A stretch of DNA of 44,667 nucleotides, taken from assembly GCA_018401055.1 (NCBI GenBank), contig JAGYLB010000090.1, forward strand, positions 1 through 44,667, in the 5' to 3' direction. How positions within the stretch are numbered: position 1 is the first letter of the stretch; every line of letters starts with the position of its first letter. Shown one piece after another: positions 18,079-26,564 of the stretch. The notes below the pieces were generated by a model that did no database searches, was not told the DNA's origin, and saw nothing but the letters and a program-made list of their open reading frames with translations. The DNA comes from Roseicyclus sp. GTDB taxonomy: Bacteria; Pseudomonadota; Alphaproteobacteria; Rhodobacterales; Rhodobacteraceae. Both the position numbers and the translations under genes were made by a program.

Positions 18079-19046
18079 CTGGTGCTTATCCCGGCGTCAA
18101 CCACGCGCTCGGGGCCTGGACGGGTCTCGAACAGCCGTCCAACTCGCGTTTCGCGAAGCAGAGCGCCCTCACGATCAATGAAGAGAACGCTCAGATTGCT
18201 TCTACGCGCCAATTGACCGCCTTCCAAGCTTCCTTTCACCATGCACGCTGTAGCCCAGGCGTCAGCCTCGGCACATGTCCTTGCTACGACCGTGACCGAG
18301 GCGGGCGAGGCGAGTATGGGTGCGCGGCGGTTCGGGTCCATGGTGTGCGACAGGCGCCGGCCCTGAACCTCGACCCAGTGGCGATAGTCCCCCGAGGTGG
18401 CCACGGCGGCGCCCTGAAGCGCCAAGATGGAATGGGGAGCACGGCGATCCGCGTCCGGGGCCTCGACGGCGATTGTCCATGCTTGCCCATCTGGTCGAAG
18501 GCCGAGCGCACGCATTTCGCCGTCAATGCCAACAAGAGCATCGTCGATGCCGTGCGCTACCAGCGTCTCGGCCAGCCTGTCGACGCCATACCCCTTCGCG
18601 ATGCCGTTCAGGTCCAGTGCAACCAGGGACGTCTTTTGGACAAGGCCGTCGCCCGCGTTGATCTCCAACGCCTCATGCGCGGGCACCCGGTCGGTCCTCA
18701 TCGCGGTGCGGATGCGGTCGGGTGTCGCCGCAAGCGGCCCGAAACCCCAGGCGGTCACCACATTGCCCATGCCGATATCGAAGGCTCCTTCCGAGGCGCG
18801 CCCAATCTCGAGTCCGAGACGCAGAACGTGCCCGAGTCCATCTGGCACCGCCACCCACGCGCCGACCGGCGCAGCGTTCAGGCGCATGAGATCGCTGTCG
18901 GGCTTCCAGGTGGACATCTGCGCGTCCACTTCATCGACGGCGGCCTGCAGCGCTGCGCAGACCGGCTCGGGGTCGTAACCCGCTTGCGCGAAAAACAGCG
19001 CGGACCAGCGCGTGCCCATGGTCGGGCCGTTCAGCGCGATGCGCAT
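18075..19046 (-). CDS. apbE: FAD:protein FMN transferase (ApbE/Ftp family)
   Basis: Enzyme that attaches FMN from FAD to a Thr or Ser of extracytoplasmic flavoproteins. Family marks are GPTMGTRWS at the N-terminus, FDIGMGNVVTAWGF, LDLNGIAKGYGVD, VGIDGEMRALG, AVATSGDYRHWV and the C-terminal LSHTMDPNRRAP with ADAWATACMV. The ATG at 19046 directly follows the upstream stop; an in-frame ATG at 19070 would overlap it. No clear signal peptide or lipobox is seen, so the protein may act in the cytoplasm or the true start may differ. It sits between the PepSY-reductase fusion and the P-type ATPase, overlapping the latter by 4 bp. Likely target: the DUF2271 protein. Confidence 0.88.
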   Translation of the reverse strand: MRIALNGPTMGTRWSALFFAQAGYDPEPVCAALQAAVDEVDAQMSTWKPDSDLMRLNAAPVGAWVAVPDGLGHVLRLGLEIGRASEGAFDIGMGNVVTAWGFGPLAATPDRIRTAMRTDRVPAHEALEINAGDGLVQKTSLVALDLNGIAKGYGVDRLAETLVAHGIDDALVGIDGEMRALGLRPDGQAWTIAVEAPDADRRAPHSILALQGAAVATSGDYRHWVEVQGRRLSHTMDPNRRAPILASPASVTVVARTCAEADAWATACMVKGSLEGGQLARRSNLSVLFIDREGALLRETRVGRLFETRPGPERVVDAGISTR

Positions 19047-19050
19047 CGGT

Positions 19051-21262
19051 TTAGTACACATCTTCGACATAGCGTCCCTCGGCTTTCAGCACTGCGGGCG
19101 AGAGCCCGGTGGGAGCAAGGATGTCGGCGAGCGCGTCGGCGACGCCCGCGGCCATGTCGCGCCCGCCGCAGACCATCACCCGCGCACCATCCCTGATCAG
19201 CCGGGCCACCTCGGTAGCCTCATTTCGAAGCGCGTCCTGGACGTAATGCGGCCGCGCCCCGCGCGAGACGGCGGTGACAAGCCGGACCAGATGGCCCTCG
19301 TCCTGCCAGACGGGCATCTCCTCACCGTAGAGGAAGTCGCTGTCCGGGTGACGCATCCCGAAGAAAAGGTGGATGGGCAGCCGCCTCGAGTTGCCGCGCA
19401 CGAAACCCGCCAATGGGCCGATGCCGGTTCCGGCGCCGATCAGGATCAGCGGCGCTTTGCCTCGGCCCGGTTGGAACCCCGGATTGCGGCGCAGGAATGC
19501 GGTGACGGTCTGCCCGGGTTCCAGCGCGGTCAGTTTGCCGGAACACAGTCCGCCAGGCTGCTTCTTCACCACGATCTCGATGAACCCGTCGCGGCGCGCG
19601 GAGGCGAGCGAGTAGAGGCGCGGTACGGGTGATCCCTCGGGCAGGATGCCGATCAGGTCGCCTGCGGTGAAGCGTGCGAAGGCCGCTCCAGGCAGACGCT
19701 GCCACAGAGTCGCCTTCGGCAGAGCGAAGCGCAGGATCGCGGTCGGGGCCCGAACCTCGTTTCCGTAGTCGCGGCGCGAGATCAGCGTGAGCGTCTCGGT
19801 GGCAGGCAGAACCGGCTGATGGGCGAGTTCAAGAGGGGTCCCCAGCACTTGCCCGAGGGCGCGGCCCCAGCGTGCGAAGTCCTGCGACGACTGACGGTCG
19901 ATGGTGTCGATGGCCATGAGTTGCGGCCAGCCCTTCGCCTCGGCGGCTGCCGGCAACAGCCTCGGCGAAAGCGCAGTAGGCCGGAAAGCTTCGATCGCCG
20001 AAGCCGAGAACGGCCAGGGGCGCGTCGGGTGCGCGGTCGGCCGCCGCCAGCCGGTCGAGAAAGCCCTTGGCCGAGGCCGGTGCATCGCCGTCACCATAGG
20101 TCGCGGCCAGCACGATGATCCGGTTGGCGGCAGCATAGCGTTCTGGCTTGAAGGCGGACATCGGTGCTGTGTGCACGCTCTGCCCGGCTTGCGTCAGTGC
20201 GGCGTGGAGAGTGGCGGCAAAGCCCCAGGTGCTGCCGCCCTCGCTGCCGACGAGCAGGATCGTCTTGGCGCGTCCCGCGGGCTGGTTGCCTCGGATGCGC
20301 GGCCGCCCCCTCCGTCCCGCGAGCCAGACGACAACGCCAGTCACACCCATCGCCGGCATGCCGAGCGTCATCAGCCCCAGAACGAGGCCGAGCGTCGCCG
20401 CTCCGTGTCCGGTGTGCAGCATGTAGATGGTCTCTGATGCGCGTTCCCACCCGGTCAGGTAGGTCCAGGCCAGCTGCGCACCGGTGCCCTGATCGAGATC
20501 CCCGGTCCCCCGGTCGGTCTTCAGCGTGAAGACGTCCGTCGCATCGCCGGGATAGGGAAAGCTCAGTTCCCGCAGTTCGGCGACGGGCGTCTCCACCAGA
20601 AGGAGCATCTGACCAAGTTCGAACCCGGTCTCGCCGCTCACCTCAACCGGCATGGCTGGCACGCCGCCACCGGGAAGCAGATCGAAGGTGGACGCCGTCA
20701 TCCACAGGGCGGTGGTGGACGACAGGGCAAGGCCGACCACCGCGATGCGCGCGATCTCGACATGCAGCCTGCCAGCGAGGGGTCCGCGCAGCCGCGCGAA
20801 CCAGTGCCGCCAGCCGCCCGCTCGCCGCGTAACCAGCATGGCGCCCGAAAGCGCGAGAACCAACATCGCGGCGGCACCCACGGCCGTAGCGATGCGCCCG
20901 CCATCGCCGAGGAACAGCGAGCGATGCAGATTGGTAAGCCAGCGTTGCGTCTGGTTGGGGTCGGCCGAGGCCGCACCCTGACCAGTGGCGGGGTCGATCA
21001 CTGCGGCACCGGGCGTGCCCTGATCGAACCAATAGGCCGTGATCCGGCCCGAGGGCGCGCGGCGGATTTGCTCGACGCCCGGATAGGCGCCCTGGATGCG
21101 ATCCGCGAGGGTGGCCACCGTCATGCCCGCCTCGGCCTGCGGCGCAGCAATGCGCTCGGCCGCCGGGAAGACCGACAGTGCCGCGCCGCTGAGGGAGAGG
21201 ACGGTGACGAGAGCCAGAGCCAAGAGTCCCGGCCAGCGATGGAGTGCACGGATCATGGCCAT
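19051..21262 (-). CDS. PepSY-TM / flavodoxin / CysJ-like reductase fusion; one frameshift
   Basis: Membrane oxidoreductase of about 737 residues. The N-terminal part has PepSY-associated helices (WPGLLALALVTVLSLSG; AMLVLALSGAMLVTRR; TLGLVLGLMTLGMPAMG). A flavodoxin domain follows (LVGSEGGSTWGFA, ATYGDGDAP, LGFGDRSFPAY), then a ferredoxin-reductase domain with RLYSLAS, GAGTGIGPLAGF, FFGMRHPDSDFLYGEE and a CysJ/CPR-type C-terminus, YVEDVY. It would move electrons from cytosolic NADPH through FAD and FMN to the membrane part and periplasm. The frame breaks near 19955: AFAEAVA must join AAEAKGWPQLM. ATG 21262 is chosen after the DUF2271 stop, with GAGGG just upstream. Confidence 0.82.
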
Positions 21263-21268
21263 CAACCC

Positions 21269-21745
21269 TCACATGTCGTAGGCGAAGCTGGCGACGTAGC
21301 GGCGACCCGCCACAGATGTGCCCGCACCGTCGGTCGTCAGGGGCACCGCGACCTCGTTCGGGCTGTCGCGCATGTCCTCGACCGCCGCGTCGATGTGGAG
21401 CGTGTAGCCCGCATCGAACAGCGCGTCGGCCAGATCGAGCGTGATTTCGAGCGTGCGGCCCGCGCCGACGCTGGCGCCGGTGATGCCGTTGACTTGAGCT
21501 GTGTCACCGCCGGTTGCGCGGTACCAGTCGCTCAGATGCTCGTAGTACTTGACTTGTCGCTCAGCCATCCAGAGGCTGCCGACGTAGGCGCCCGAGGCGT
21601 CGGTGACATAGAGCGCGAGGTAGGCGCCGTCGCCGCCGTAAGTGTTGAGGGTCGTGGTCAGGGTCACCGGCCTTGCCATGGCGAGGCCGGGAAGCGTCAG
21701 CGCGGTGGTGAGCGCGAGCGTTGCGAGAAGGGATTTCAATATCAT
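21269..21745 (-). CDS. DUF2271 secreted protein, probable flavinylation target
   Basis: Protein of 158 residues with a signal peptide (1 to about 24, ending LAMA-R) and a single beta-rich domain of the DUF2271 family (TLTTTLNTYGGDGAYLALYV, SLWMAERQVKYYEHLSDWY). NGITGAS at residues 86-92 resembles the (D)xx(S/T)GA(T/S) sequence to which ApbE couples FMN; Ser92 would be the acceptor. Known ApbE gene neighbourhoods often contain DUF2271 and PepSY proteins, as here. The inferred role is a periplasmic covalent flavoprotein receiving electrons from the fusion reductase. It is separated from that gene by only a few bases. Confidence 0.78.
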   Translation of the reverse strand: MILKSLLATLALTTALTLPGLAMARPVTLTTTLNTYGGDGAYLALYVTDASGAYVGSLWMAERQVKYYEHLSDWYRATGGDTAQVNGITGASVGAGRTLEITLDLADALFDAGYTLHIDAAVEDMRDSPNEVAVPLTTDGAGTSVAGRRYVASFAYDM

Positions 21746-21783
21746 CGGAGCGGTCCTTGTTCGGAGAGCTATGGCGGAGTGGC

Positions 21784-22146
21784 TCAGTTCACCTGGACCT
21801 GCGGTGGGGCGCCGTTCCCGAAAAGCCCGTTCTGCGGTGGGGCGACGGTGCCGGTGGGCGCAGGATTGGGAGCGCCGCTGCCGCAGTCGTCGTCATCATC
21901 GTCGTCGTCGCAGTCTTCTTCGTCATCATCGTCGTCGTGATCACGCAGCGAGCCGCGGTTTTCATCATCGTCGTCATCGTCCTCACTGGCGAGGATGAGG
22001 GGCAAGGACTGCGCCGCGTCCTGCCAGATCGCCGCGAAGGACCGAGGGCTCCCATCGGGGGCGGCGCTCATCGCACTCCAGGCGGTGGTGCCGATCACGG
22101 CGGTCAGCGCGGTGGAGGCAACAAGAAGGGTGAAGGTCTTGCGCAT
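21784..22146 (-). CDS. Secreted Asp-rich protein
   Basis: Protein of 120 residues starting at ATG 22146 with AGGAG upstream. A signal peptide (about 1-27) is followed by a short helical segment (SFAAIWQDAAQSLPLIL) and two runs of consecutive Asp separated by NRGSLRDH and EEDC (about residues 55-90). A Pro/Gly-rich tail ends QVQVN. The DNA is a near-microsatellite of GAC/GAT. Two cysteines flank the second acidic run. The acidic runs could bind Ca, Fe or other cations in the periplasm. It belongs to no family I recognise. It is the first gene of the DUF2271-reductase-ApbE-ATPase operon. Confidence 0.65.
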   Translation of the reverse strand: MRKTFTLLVASTALTAVIGTTAWSAMSAAPDGSPRSFAAIWQDAAQSLPLILASEDDDDDDENRGSLRDHDDDDDEEDCDDDDDDDDCGSGAPNPAPTGTVAPPQNGLFGNGAPPQVQVN

Positions 22147-22191
22147 CGGAGGGTCTCCTTTTCGTTTGATGAGACCGATATGCAGACCGGA

Positions 22192-22242
22192 CCTGAGGCC
22201 TTCCTGACGGCCCTGCGATTCCCGCTTCAGCTTGCCGTCAGG
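22192..22242. promoter_or_regulatory. Paired direct-repeat operator, copy 2
   Basis: CCTGAG-N5-CCTGAC (22192-22208) and TTCAGC-N5-GTCAGG (22226-22242) are two 11-bp-period direct repeats in opposite orientation, 17 bp apart. The same architecture, with the same spacing, lies at 24051-24101. It begins 46 bp upstream of the Asp-rich protein start. The 11-bp period is typical of OmpR/PhoB-family sites, so the response regulator at 24145 is the likely ligand. Confidence 0.6.
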
Positions 22243-22245
22243 AAG

Positions 22246-22272
22246 AAAAATGCCCCGCCGATCTGGCGGGGC
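22246..22272 (-). terminator. Intrinsic terminator after the ferric reductase gene
   Basis: GCCCCGCC (22252-22259) pairs with GGCGGGGC (22265-22272) around a 5-nt loop. Read on the minus strand, the stem is followed by ATTTTTC. It ends the PepSY-ferric reductase transcript and separates it from the operon starting at 22146. Confidence 0.75.
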
Positions 22273-22328
22273 GGGAAGCTGGGGCGCGACCGGAGCCTGG
22301 TAAGTGCGCCGAACCGATGTTCTGCCTG

Positions 22329-23684
22329 TCAGGCGAACTCGAAATACTCGAAGCGGACGCGTCGCGGCGTCTGGTCCAGCGCCTTCAGACCCTTCAGGAT
22401 CCCGTCTTTCAGGCCCTTCGGGCCAAAGAACCACAGATCGGCATCCCGGACCGCGAAGGGCGCCATACCGATCAGACGCTCGGCCGTCAGGCGCCCATCA
22501 CGCGCGGTTGCAACCACCTGAAAGCTGAACCGCGGGTTGCGCGCCGCCGCCGCTTCGAGGATCTCCACCCCGATCGCCTCTTCGGGTGTGCGGACACAAT
22601 GAACGAGGTGAATGTTTCGCCGCTCCGCCTCGTTCAGGCTTTCCGCCCACGAAAGGAACGGCGTGATGCCGATGCCGCCCGCAAGCCAGATCTGGCGCGC
22701 GCCACCCTTGCGGAAGTCGAACCGGCCATAGGGCCCCTCGACCTGCACGTTCATCCCGGTTCGAAGGGCGTCGGGCAAGCGCCGGGTCCAGCCACCCAGC
22801 CCCTTGATTGACAGAGTCAGCGCGCCGTCAGGGCGTGGGGCGCTGGCGATCGTGAACGGGTGCGGTTCGGAAAAACCCGCTTCCGGCGCGCGGAAGAAGG
22901 CGAACTGCCCAGGCCGCCAGCGCATGGCCCGCCCTTTGGGGCTGAGCGTCAAGGCGGTGGTGTCGCCATGTCGGCTGATGTTGCTGACCGTGTACTCCCT
23001 GCGCCGCAGGCGCGGTGCGACGAATTCGGTATGCATCCAAGCGATCACTCCACCGAGCCCGAACGTGTTCAGCATCACCGACAGCGACGGATCGACCCCG
23101 GTCGGCATGTCGACAAAGAACTGGTGAAACACGATGACAGCGAAAAGAACGCCCATGAACCGATGGCTGAACCGCCATAACTGATAGGGAATCTCCAGCC
23201 CGATAAACGGCAGGCGCCGGAACCAGCTGATCGCGATCAGCACGAGCAGCGCATTGAAGGCGAATTCCCCTGCTTCCTCGGCTAGCTCCCCCAAACCGGT
23301 CTCGCGCACAGTCCGCTCGAAATCCGGCTCGATTTGCTGGTGCAGGATCATCAGGACCATCGCGGAGATACCCAGCCACTTGTGGACCCGGTACATGCGG
23401 TCGAGCCCACCGAACAACGGCTCCAGCAGACGCGGTCGTGAAGCAAGGATCAGGGTCTGGCCCATGGCGACCACCGCCGCGGCCCCGACGGCAATACCGA
23501 TGGCTGCCTCCGAACCGTAGGACGCATACGTGGTGAAGCCGAGCAGCCCCGCCAGAACGCACATCAGGGCGACCAGCAAGGGGCCAGACAGATTCAAAAC
23601 GTCGCCAACGGCTGTCGTCCAGGAAATTGACGACCGGACTGGCCCCAAGTTGACGTTCTTTGCGGGCTGCGCCAGATCAATCAT
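22329..23684 (-). CDS. Ferric reductase-like flavocytochrome with FNR domain
   Basis: Protein of 451 residues. Residues from about 30 to 215 hold six helices of the ferric-reductase-like (FRD) type, with several helix histidines (VHKWLG, ILHQQ, FSHRFMG, FHQFFV) suited to two b-hemes. The C-terminal ferredoxin-reductase part shows RPGQFAFFRAP, HPFTIAS (FAD) and GGIGITPFL (NAD(P)). It should transfer electrons from cytosolic NAD(P)H across the inner membrane. The ATG at 23684 (MIDLAQP) overlaps the PepSY gene end by 8 bp and has GGAG upstream. It is intact. A strong terminator follows at 22246-22272. Confidence 0.85.
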   Translation of the reverse strand: MIDLAQPAKNVNLGPVRSSISWTTAVGDVLNLSGPLLVALMCVLAGLLGFTTYASYGSEAAIGIAVGAAAVVAMGQTLILASRPRLLEPLFGGLDRMYRVHKWLGISAMVLMILHQQIEPDFERTVRETGLGELAEEAGEFAFNALLVLIAISWFRRLPFIGLEIPYQLWRFSHRFMGVLFAVIVFHQFFVDMPTGVDPSLSVMLNTFGLGGVIAWMHTEFVAPRLRRREYTVSNISRHGDTTALTLSPKGRAMRWRPGQFAFFRAPEAGFSEPHPFTIASAPRPDGALTLSIKGLGGWTRRLPDALRTGMNVQVEGPYGRFDFRKGGARQIWLAGGIGITPFLSWAESLNEAERRNIHLVHCVRTPEEAIGVEILEAAAARNPRFSFQVVATARDGRLTAERLIGMAPFAVRDADLWFFGPKGLKDGILKGLKALDQTPRRVRFEYFEFA

Positions 23685-24000
23685 CGCTTCGCTGCTCCCG
23701 ATCCCTGCGAGAGCGATCGTCTTCGTCCTCATCGTCTTCGTATTCGAACTCGATGACTTCCAGCGTGGCGGGATGAACCGTTACCTCGATCAGGCGCCCC
23801 TCGGCATCCCGGCCGTCGATCTCGTAACAGCCGTCGTCGATCTTGATGCGGCGCACCGTCCAGCCGTTGTCTTCGGCAAGGCGCTGAACGGCATCTCTCG
23901 GCTGCCAGTCCGCCATGGGCACGAAGCAGTCGTCGTCCGCCAGCGCGACTCCGGCGGGAAAGACCGCGAGAAAGCCGAGAATTGTCAATGTCTTCTTCAT
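23677..24000 (-). CDS. Small secreted PepSY-domain protein
   Basis: Protein of 107 residues from ATG 24000, preceded by GAGGAG. It has a signal peptide (MKKTLTILGFLAVFPAGVALA) and one PepSY repeat (DAVQRLAEDNGWTVRRIKID to VTVHPATLEVIEFEYEDD). The C-terminus is highly charged with alternating Asp/Glu and Arg. Two cysteines (CFVP, CYEI) may pair. PepSY proteins of this size often sit with cytochrome b or ferric reductase genes and two-component systems. It leads the ferric reductase operon and is divergent from the response regulator. Confidence 0.8.
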   Translation of the reverse strand: MKKTLTILGFLAVFPAGVALADDDCFVPMADWQPRDAVQRLAEDNGWTVRRIKIDDGCYEIDGRDAEGRLIEVTVHPATLEVIEFEYEDDEDEDDRSRRDREQRSDD

Positions 24001-24050
24001 GGGGCAAACTCCTCGTGGCACGCCTCTTGATGCAACACATGCGCGGCGAA

Positions 24051-24101
24051 GCTGACGGGAGCCTGAAGCTCGGAGCCCGGCGGTGTCAGCTTAGCGTCAG
24101 C
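24051..24101. promoter_or_regulatory. Paired direct-repeat operator, copy 1, in divergent promoter
   Basis: GCTGAC-N5-CCTGAA (24051-24067; on the minus strand TTCAGG-N5-GTCAGC) and GTCAGC-N5-GTCAGC (24085-24101), separated by 17 bp. The two units start 34 bp apart, as at 22192-22242. The site lies between the PepSY gene (start 24000, minus) and the response regulator (start 24145, plus), so it could control both directions, including autoregulation. Confidence 0.65.
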
Positions 24102-24144
24102 CAGACAAGTCATGATCGGTCATCGGGAAAGGATCGGGACCAAC

Positions 24145-24803
24145 ATGCGCATCCTGCTGATCGAGGACGACACGGTTCTGGGCGCCGCCGTGCGCGATCA
24201 GATCGCAGGCGACGGTCAATCGGTGGACTGGGTCACGCGGCTGGATGCGGCGGAGATGCCATGGTCAGCGCCGCCTACGATCTCGTGCTGCTCGACCTGA
24301 TGCTGCCCGATGGCCGCGGCATCGGCTTTCTCAAAACCCTGCGCGCGCGCGGCGACGTGACACCCGTGATCATTCTGACCGCGCTGGACCAGGTGTCGGA
24401 CCGGATCGAAGGATTGAATGCCGGGGCCGACGACTATCTCGTGAAGCCGTTCGACCTTTCAGAACTGTCGGCGCGCATCGGCTCGGTCGCCCGGCGCTAC
24501 ACCGGCAATCCGAACCCGATCATCAGCCACGGCGCGCTGGAGATCGATCTTGCCGCGCGCAGCATTCGCCGTGACGGCAGGCCGGTTGCGCTGACCGCAC
24601 GCGAATGGGCGCTGTTCGAGGCGCTTTTGTCCCGACCCGGGCAGCTTCTGTCCAAGGCGCAGCTGGAAGAGAAACTCTACGCCTTCGACGCCGAGGTGGA
24701 GAGCAACACGATCGAGGTCCATGTCAGCCGGCTGCGCAAGAAGCTCGGGCCGCAGTTCATCGAGACCGAGCGCGGCATGGGTTACCGCCTGGGCAAGCCA
24801 TGA
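24145..24803 (+). CDS. OmpR-family response regulator; one frameshift
   Basis: Receiver plus winged-helix regulator of about 219 residues. The start is MRILLIEDDTVLG at 24145. The acidic pocket (EDD) and phospho-acceptor Asp (LLDLMLPDG) are visible, as are ILTALD and the Lys of LVKPFDLSEL. The DNA-binding half has LTAREWALFEALLSRPGQLL and SNTIEVHVSRLRKKLG. The frame breaks near 24250-24258: TRLDAAEM must join MVSAAYDLVLLDL, needing a small indel. It is coupled to the sensor kinase by a 4-bp ATGA overlap. It probably binds the paired repeats at 24051-24101 and 22192-22242. Confidence 0.85.
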
Positions 24804-26176
24804 GGGGACCGGCGAGCCTTCAGGCCCGGCTCGGATTGTTCCTTGGCATTCTGTTGACCGTGCTGTGGATCGCTGCCGCCTCCGTGACGGCCTTGATCCT
24901 GCGGGGTGAGATGGACGAGGTCTTTGACTCCGCGCTGCAGGAAACTGCGCAGCGCCTGTTGCCGCTGGCCGTCGTCGACATCGTCGGGCGCGAAGAGGAT
25001 GAAGGGGATAGGGTCACGCAGCGGCTTGGCGCCATCCGCGAGCATGAAGAGTTCTTCACCTATATCGTGCGTGACGCCGGCGGTCGCATCCTGCTTCAGT
25101 CGCACGCAGCGGATCTGGCGGTTTTTCCGGCCTACGACGGTCCGGGCTTCCGCCAGACCGCGACCCACCGCCTTTACAACGAAGACGCGCTGCAGGGGAC
25201 AGTCAGGATCACGGTCGCCGAACCCTTGGAGCACCGCGCCTCCGTCGCGCGCGAGATACAAATGGGTTTGGGGCTGCCCCTGCTGATCGTGGTGCCCCTG
25301 GCGTTGCTGTCCATCGTTTTCGCCGTCAAGGCGAGCCTCGCACCCCTTCGGCGCTTCGGCGAAAAGCTGGATCGGCGCAATGCCCGCGACCTTTCATCCG
25401 TTCCGGTCGGTGACATTCCGACCGAGATCGCACCAGTGGCAGCCACCCTGAACCGGCTGCTCGACCGGCTGAAGGCCGCATTTGATGCCGAACGAAGCTT
25501 TGCCGCGAACGCCGCGCATGAGCTTCGCACCCCCTTGGCCGGGGCCATCGCGCAGGCGCAGCGCCTTCAGTCGGAAACCGGCGACCAAGCCGCCCGGGCG
25601 CGGGCGGCCGAAATAGAAGCGACTCTCAAGCGACTGACCCGGCTGTCCGAACGCCTGATGCAACTCGCGCGGGCCGAAGGCGGACAGCTTCGCCTGGATC
25701 GATGCTCCGACCTCAGGATCGTTGCACGGCTGATAGTCGACGATGTCGCCCGAACTGGATCGCCTGGCCGCATCGCGTTGACGCTGCCGGAGGCGCCGGT
25801 GATGTCGGACCTCGATCCCGACGCCTTCGGGATCCTGTGTCGAAACCTCGTGGAGAACGCTCTGAGACATGGCTCGGACGCCGCCCCGGTCGACGTGACC
25901 TTGACGCGGTATGGCCAGTTGATCGTCGCGAACGACGGGCCCGTCCTGCCACCTGAAACTCTGGACCGTCTCACAGCGCGCTTCGAGCGAGCAGGCGCAA
26001 GTGCAGAAGGCAGCGGGCTGGGTCTCGCGATCGTCGCCGCCATTGCGGATCGCATCGAGAGCCCGCTGGTTCTGAGATCCCCACGTCCCGGCGCTGCTTC
26101 GGGGTTTCAGGCGTCCATCAAATTGCCGGGAGACAATTCCAGTGCTTCGTCGCGGTCACGCCTGACCGCACGCTGA
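24800..26176 (+). CDS. Sensor histidine kinase (QseC/PmrB-like)
   Basis: Intact inner-membrane kinase of 458 residues. The first helix is at about 10-34, a periplasmic sensor of about 120 residues follows, and the second helix is at about 155-178. A HAMP-like linker precedes the H-box ANAAHELRTPLA (His240). The N-box (NLVENALRHGSD) and G-box (GSGLGLAIVAAI) follow. The sensor region has many acidic residues (DIVGREEDEGD), which in related kinases can sense metals or cationic compounds. It overlaps the response regulator stop by 4 bp. By position it should control the adjacent PepSY-ferric reductase genes. Confidence 0.9.
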   Translation: MRGPASLQARLGLFLGILLTVLWIAAASVTALILRGEMDEVFDSALQETAQRLLPLAVVDIVGREEDEGDRVTQRLGAIREHEEFFTYIVRDAGGRILLQSHAADLAVFPAYDGPGFRQTATHRLYNEDALQGTVRITVAEPLEHRASVAREIQMGLGLPLLIVVPLALLSIVFAVKASLAPLRRFGEKLDRRNARDLSSVPVGDIPTEIAPVAATLNRLLDRLKAAFDAERSFAANAAHELRTPLAGAIAQAQRLQSETGDQAARARAAEIEATLKRLTRLSERLMQLARAEGGQLRLDRCSDLRIVARLIVDDVARTGSPGRIALTLPEAPVMSDLDPDAFGILCRNLVENALRHGSDAAPVDVTLTRYGQLIVANDGPVLPPETLDRLTARFERAGASAEGSGLGLAIVAAIADRIESPLVLRSPRPGAASGFQASIKLPGDNSSASSRSRLTAR

Positions 26177-26556
26177 ACACCTGCGAACAGGCGAGGCACC
26201 TACCGATTTCGATTTTGAAGCACATTATGAGCAGCTGCGCGCTTGGTCTCGCGACACAGCATAGGCCCTCAGCGTCTCGCCAATGACCGAACCACGCGGC
26301 AGCGAAGCCAGTTCCTCGGCAGCCCTTGCCGGAAACTCCCGGAATTTAGCTTGCGTTGGTCAGGCCATCGCGAAAGAGAATGTCAGATCCACAGATCCGC
26401 GCATCGCCCCTGTTCGTGCCACGGCCGGCGCACCGCTGAGCCGTGTCGTCGCACTCCAGAGAGCCGCACCCAGAGGGTGGCGTTCCTGCGACCCCGTCGC
26501 GGCCGTCGCCTGGACAGAAGGCATTAAGCAACCCGTCGGCTGGAAAGTCCGCAGTC
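26177..26556. other. Gene-free stretch before the IS256-type element
   Basis: No frame shows coding character and no repeat with another part of the window was found. The last 8 bases next to the IS (26557-26564) are its target duplication. The region would join directly to 27934 if the element were removed. Confidence 0.55.
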
Positions 26557-26564
26557 CTGCCACT

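Noticed and set aside
16417..18216. Plus-strand open frame of 599 codons opposite the P-type ATPase
   Set aside because: The minus-strand frame carries every P-type ATPase motif; the plus-strand product is Arg/His/Gln-rich with no domain and no ribosome site.
21890..22000. GAC/GAT tract as a CRISPR-like or satellite array
   Set aside because: It is in-frame coding sequence for poly-Asp in a secreted protein with a good start and signal peptide; there are no spacers.
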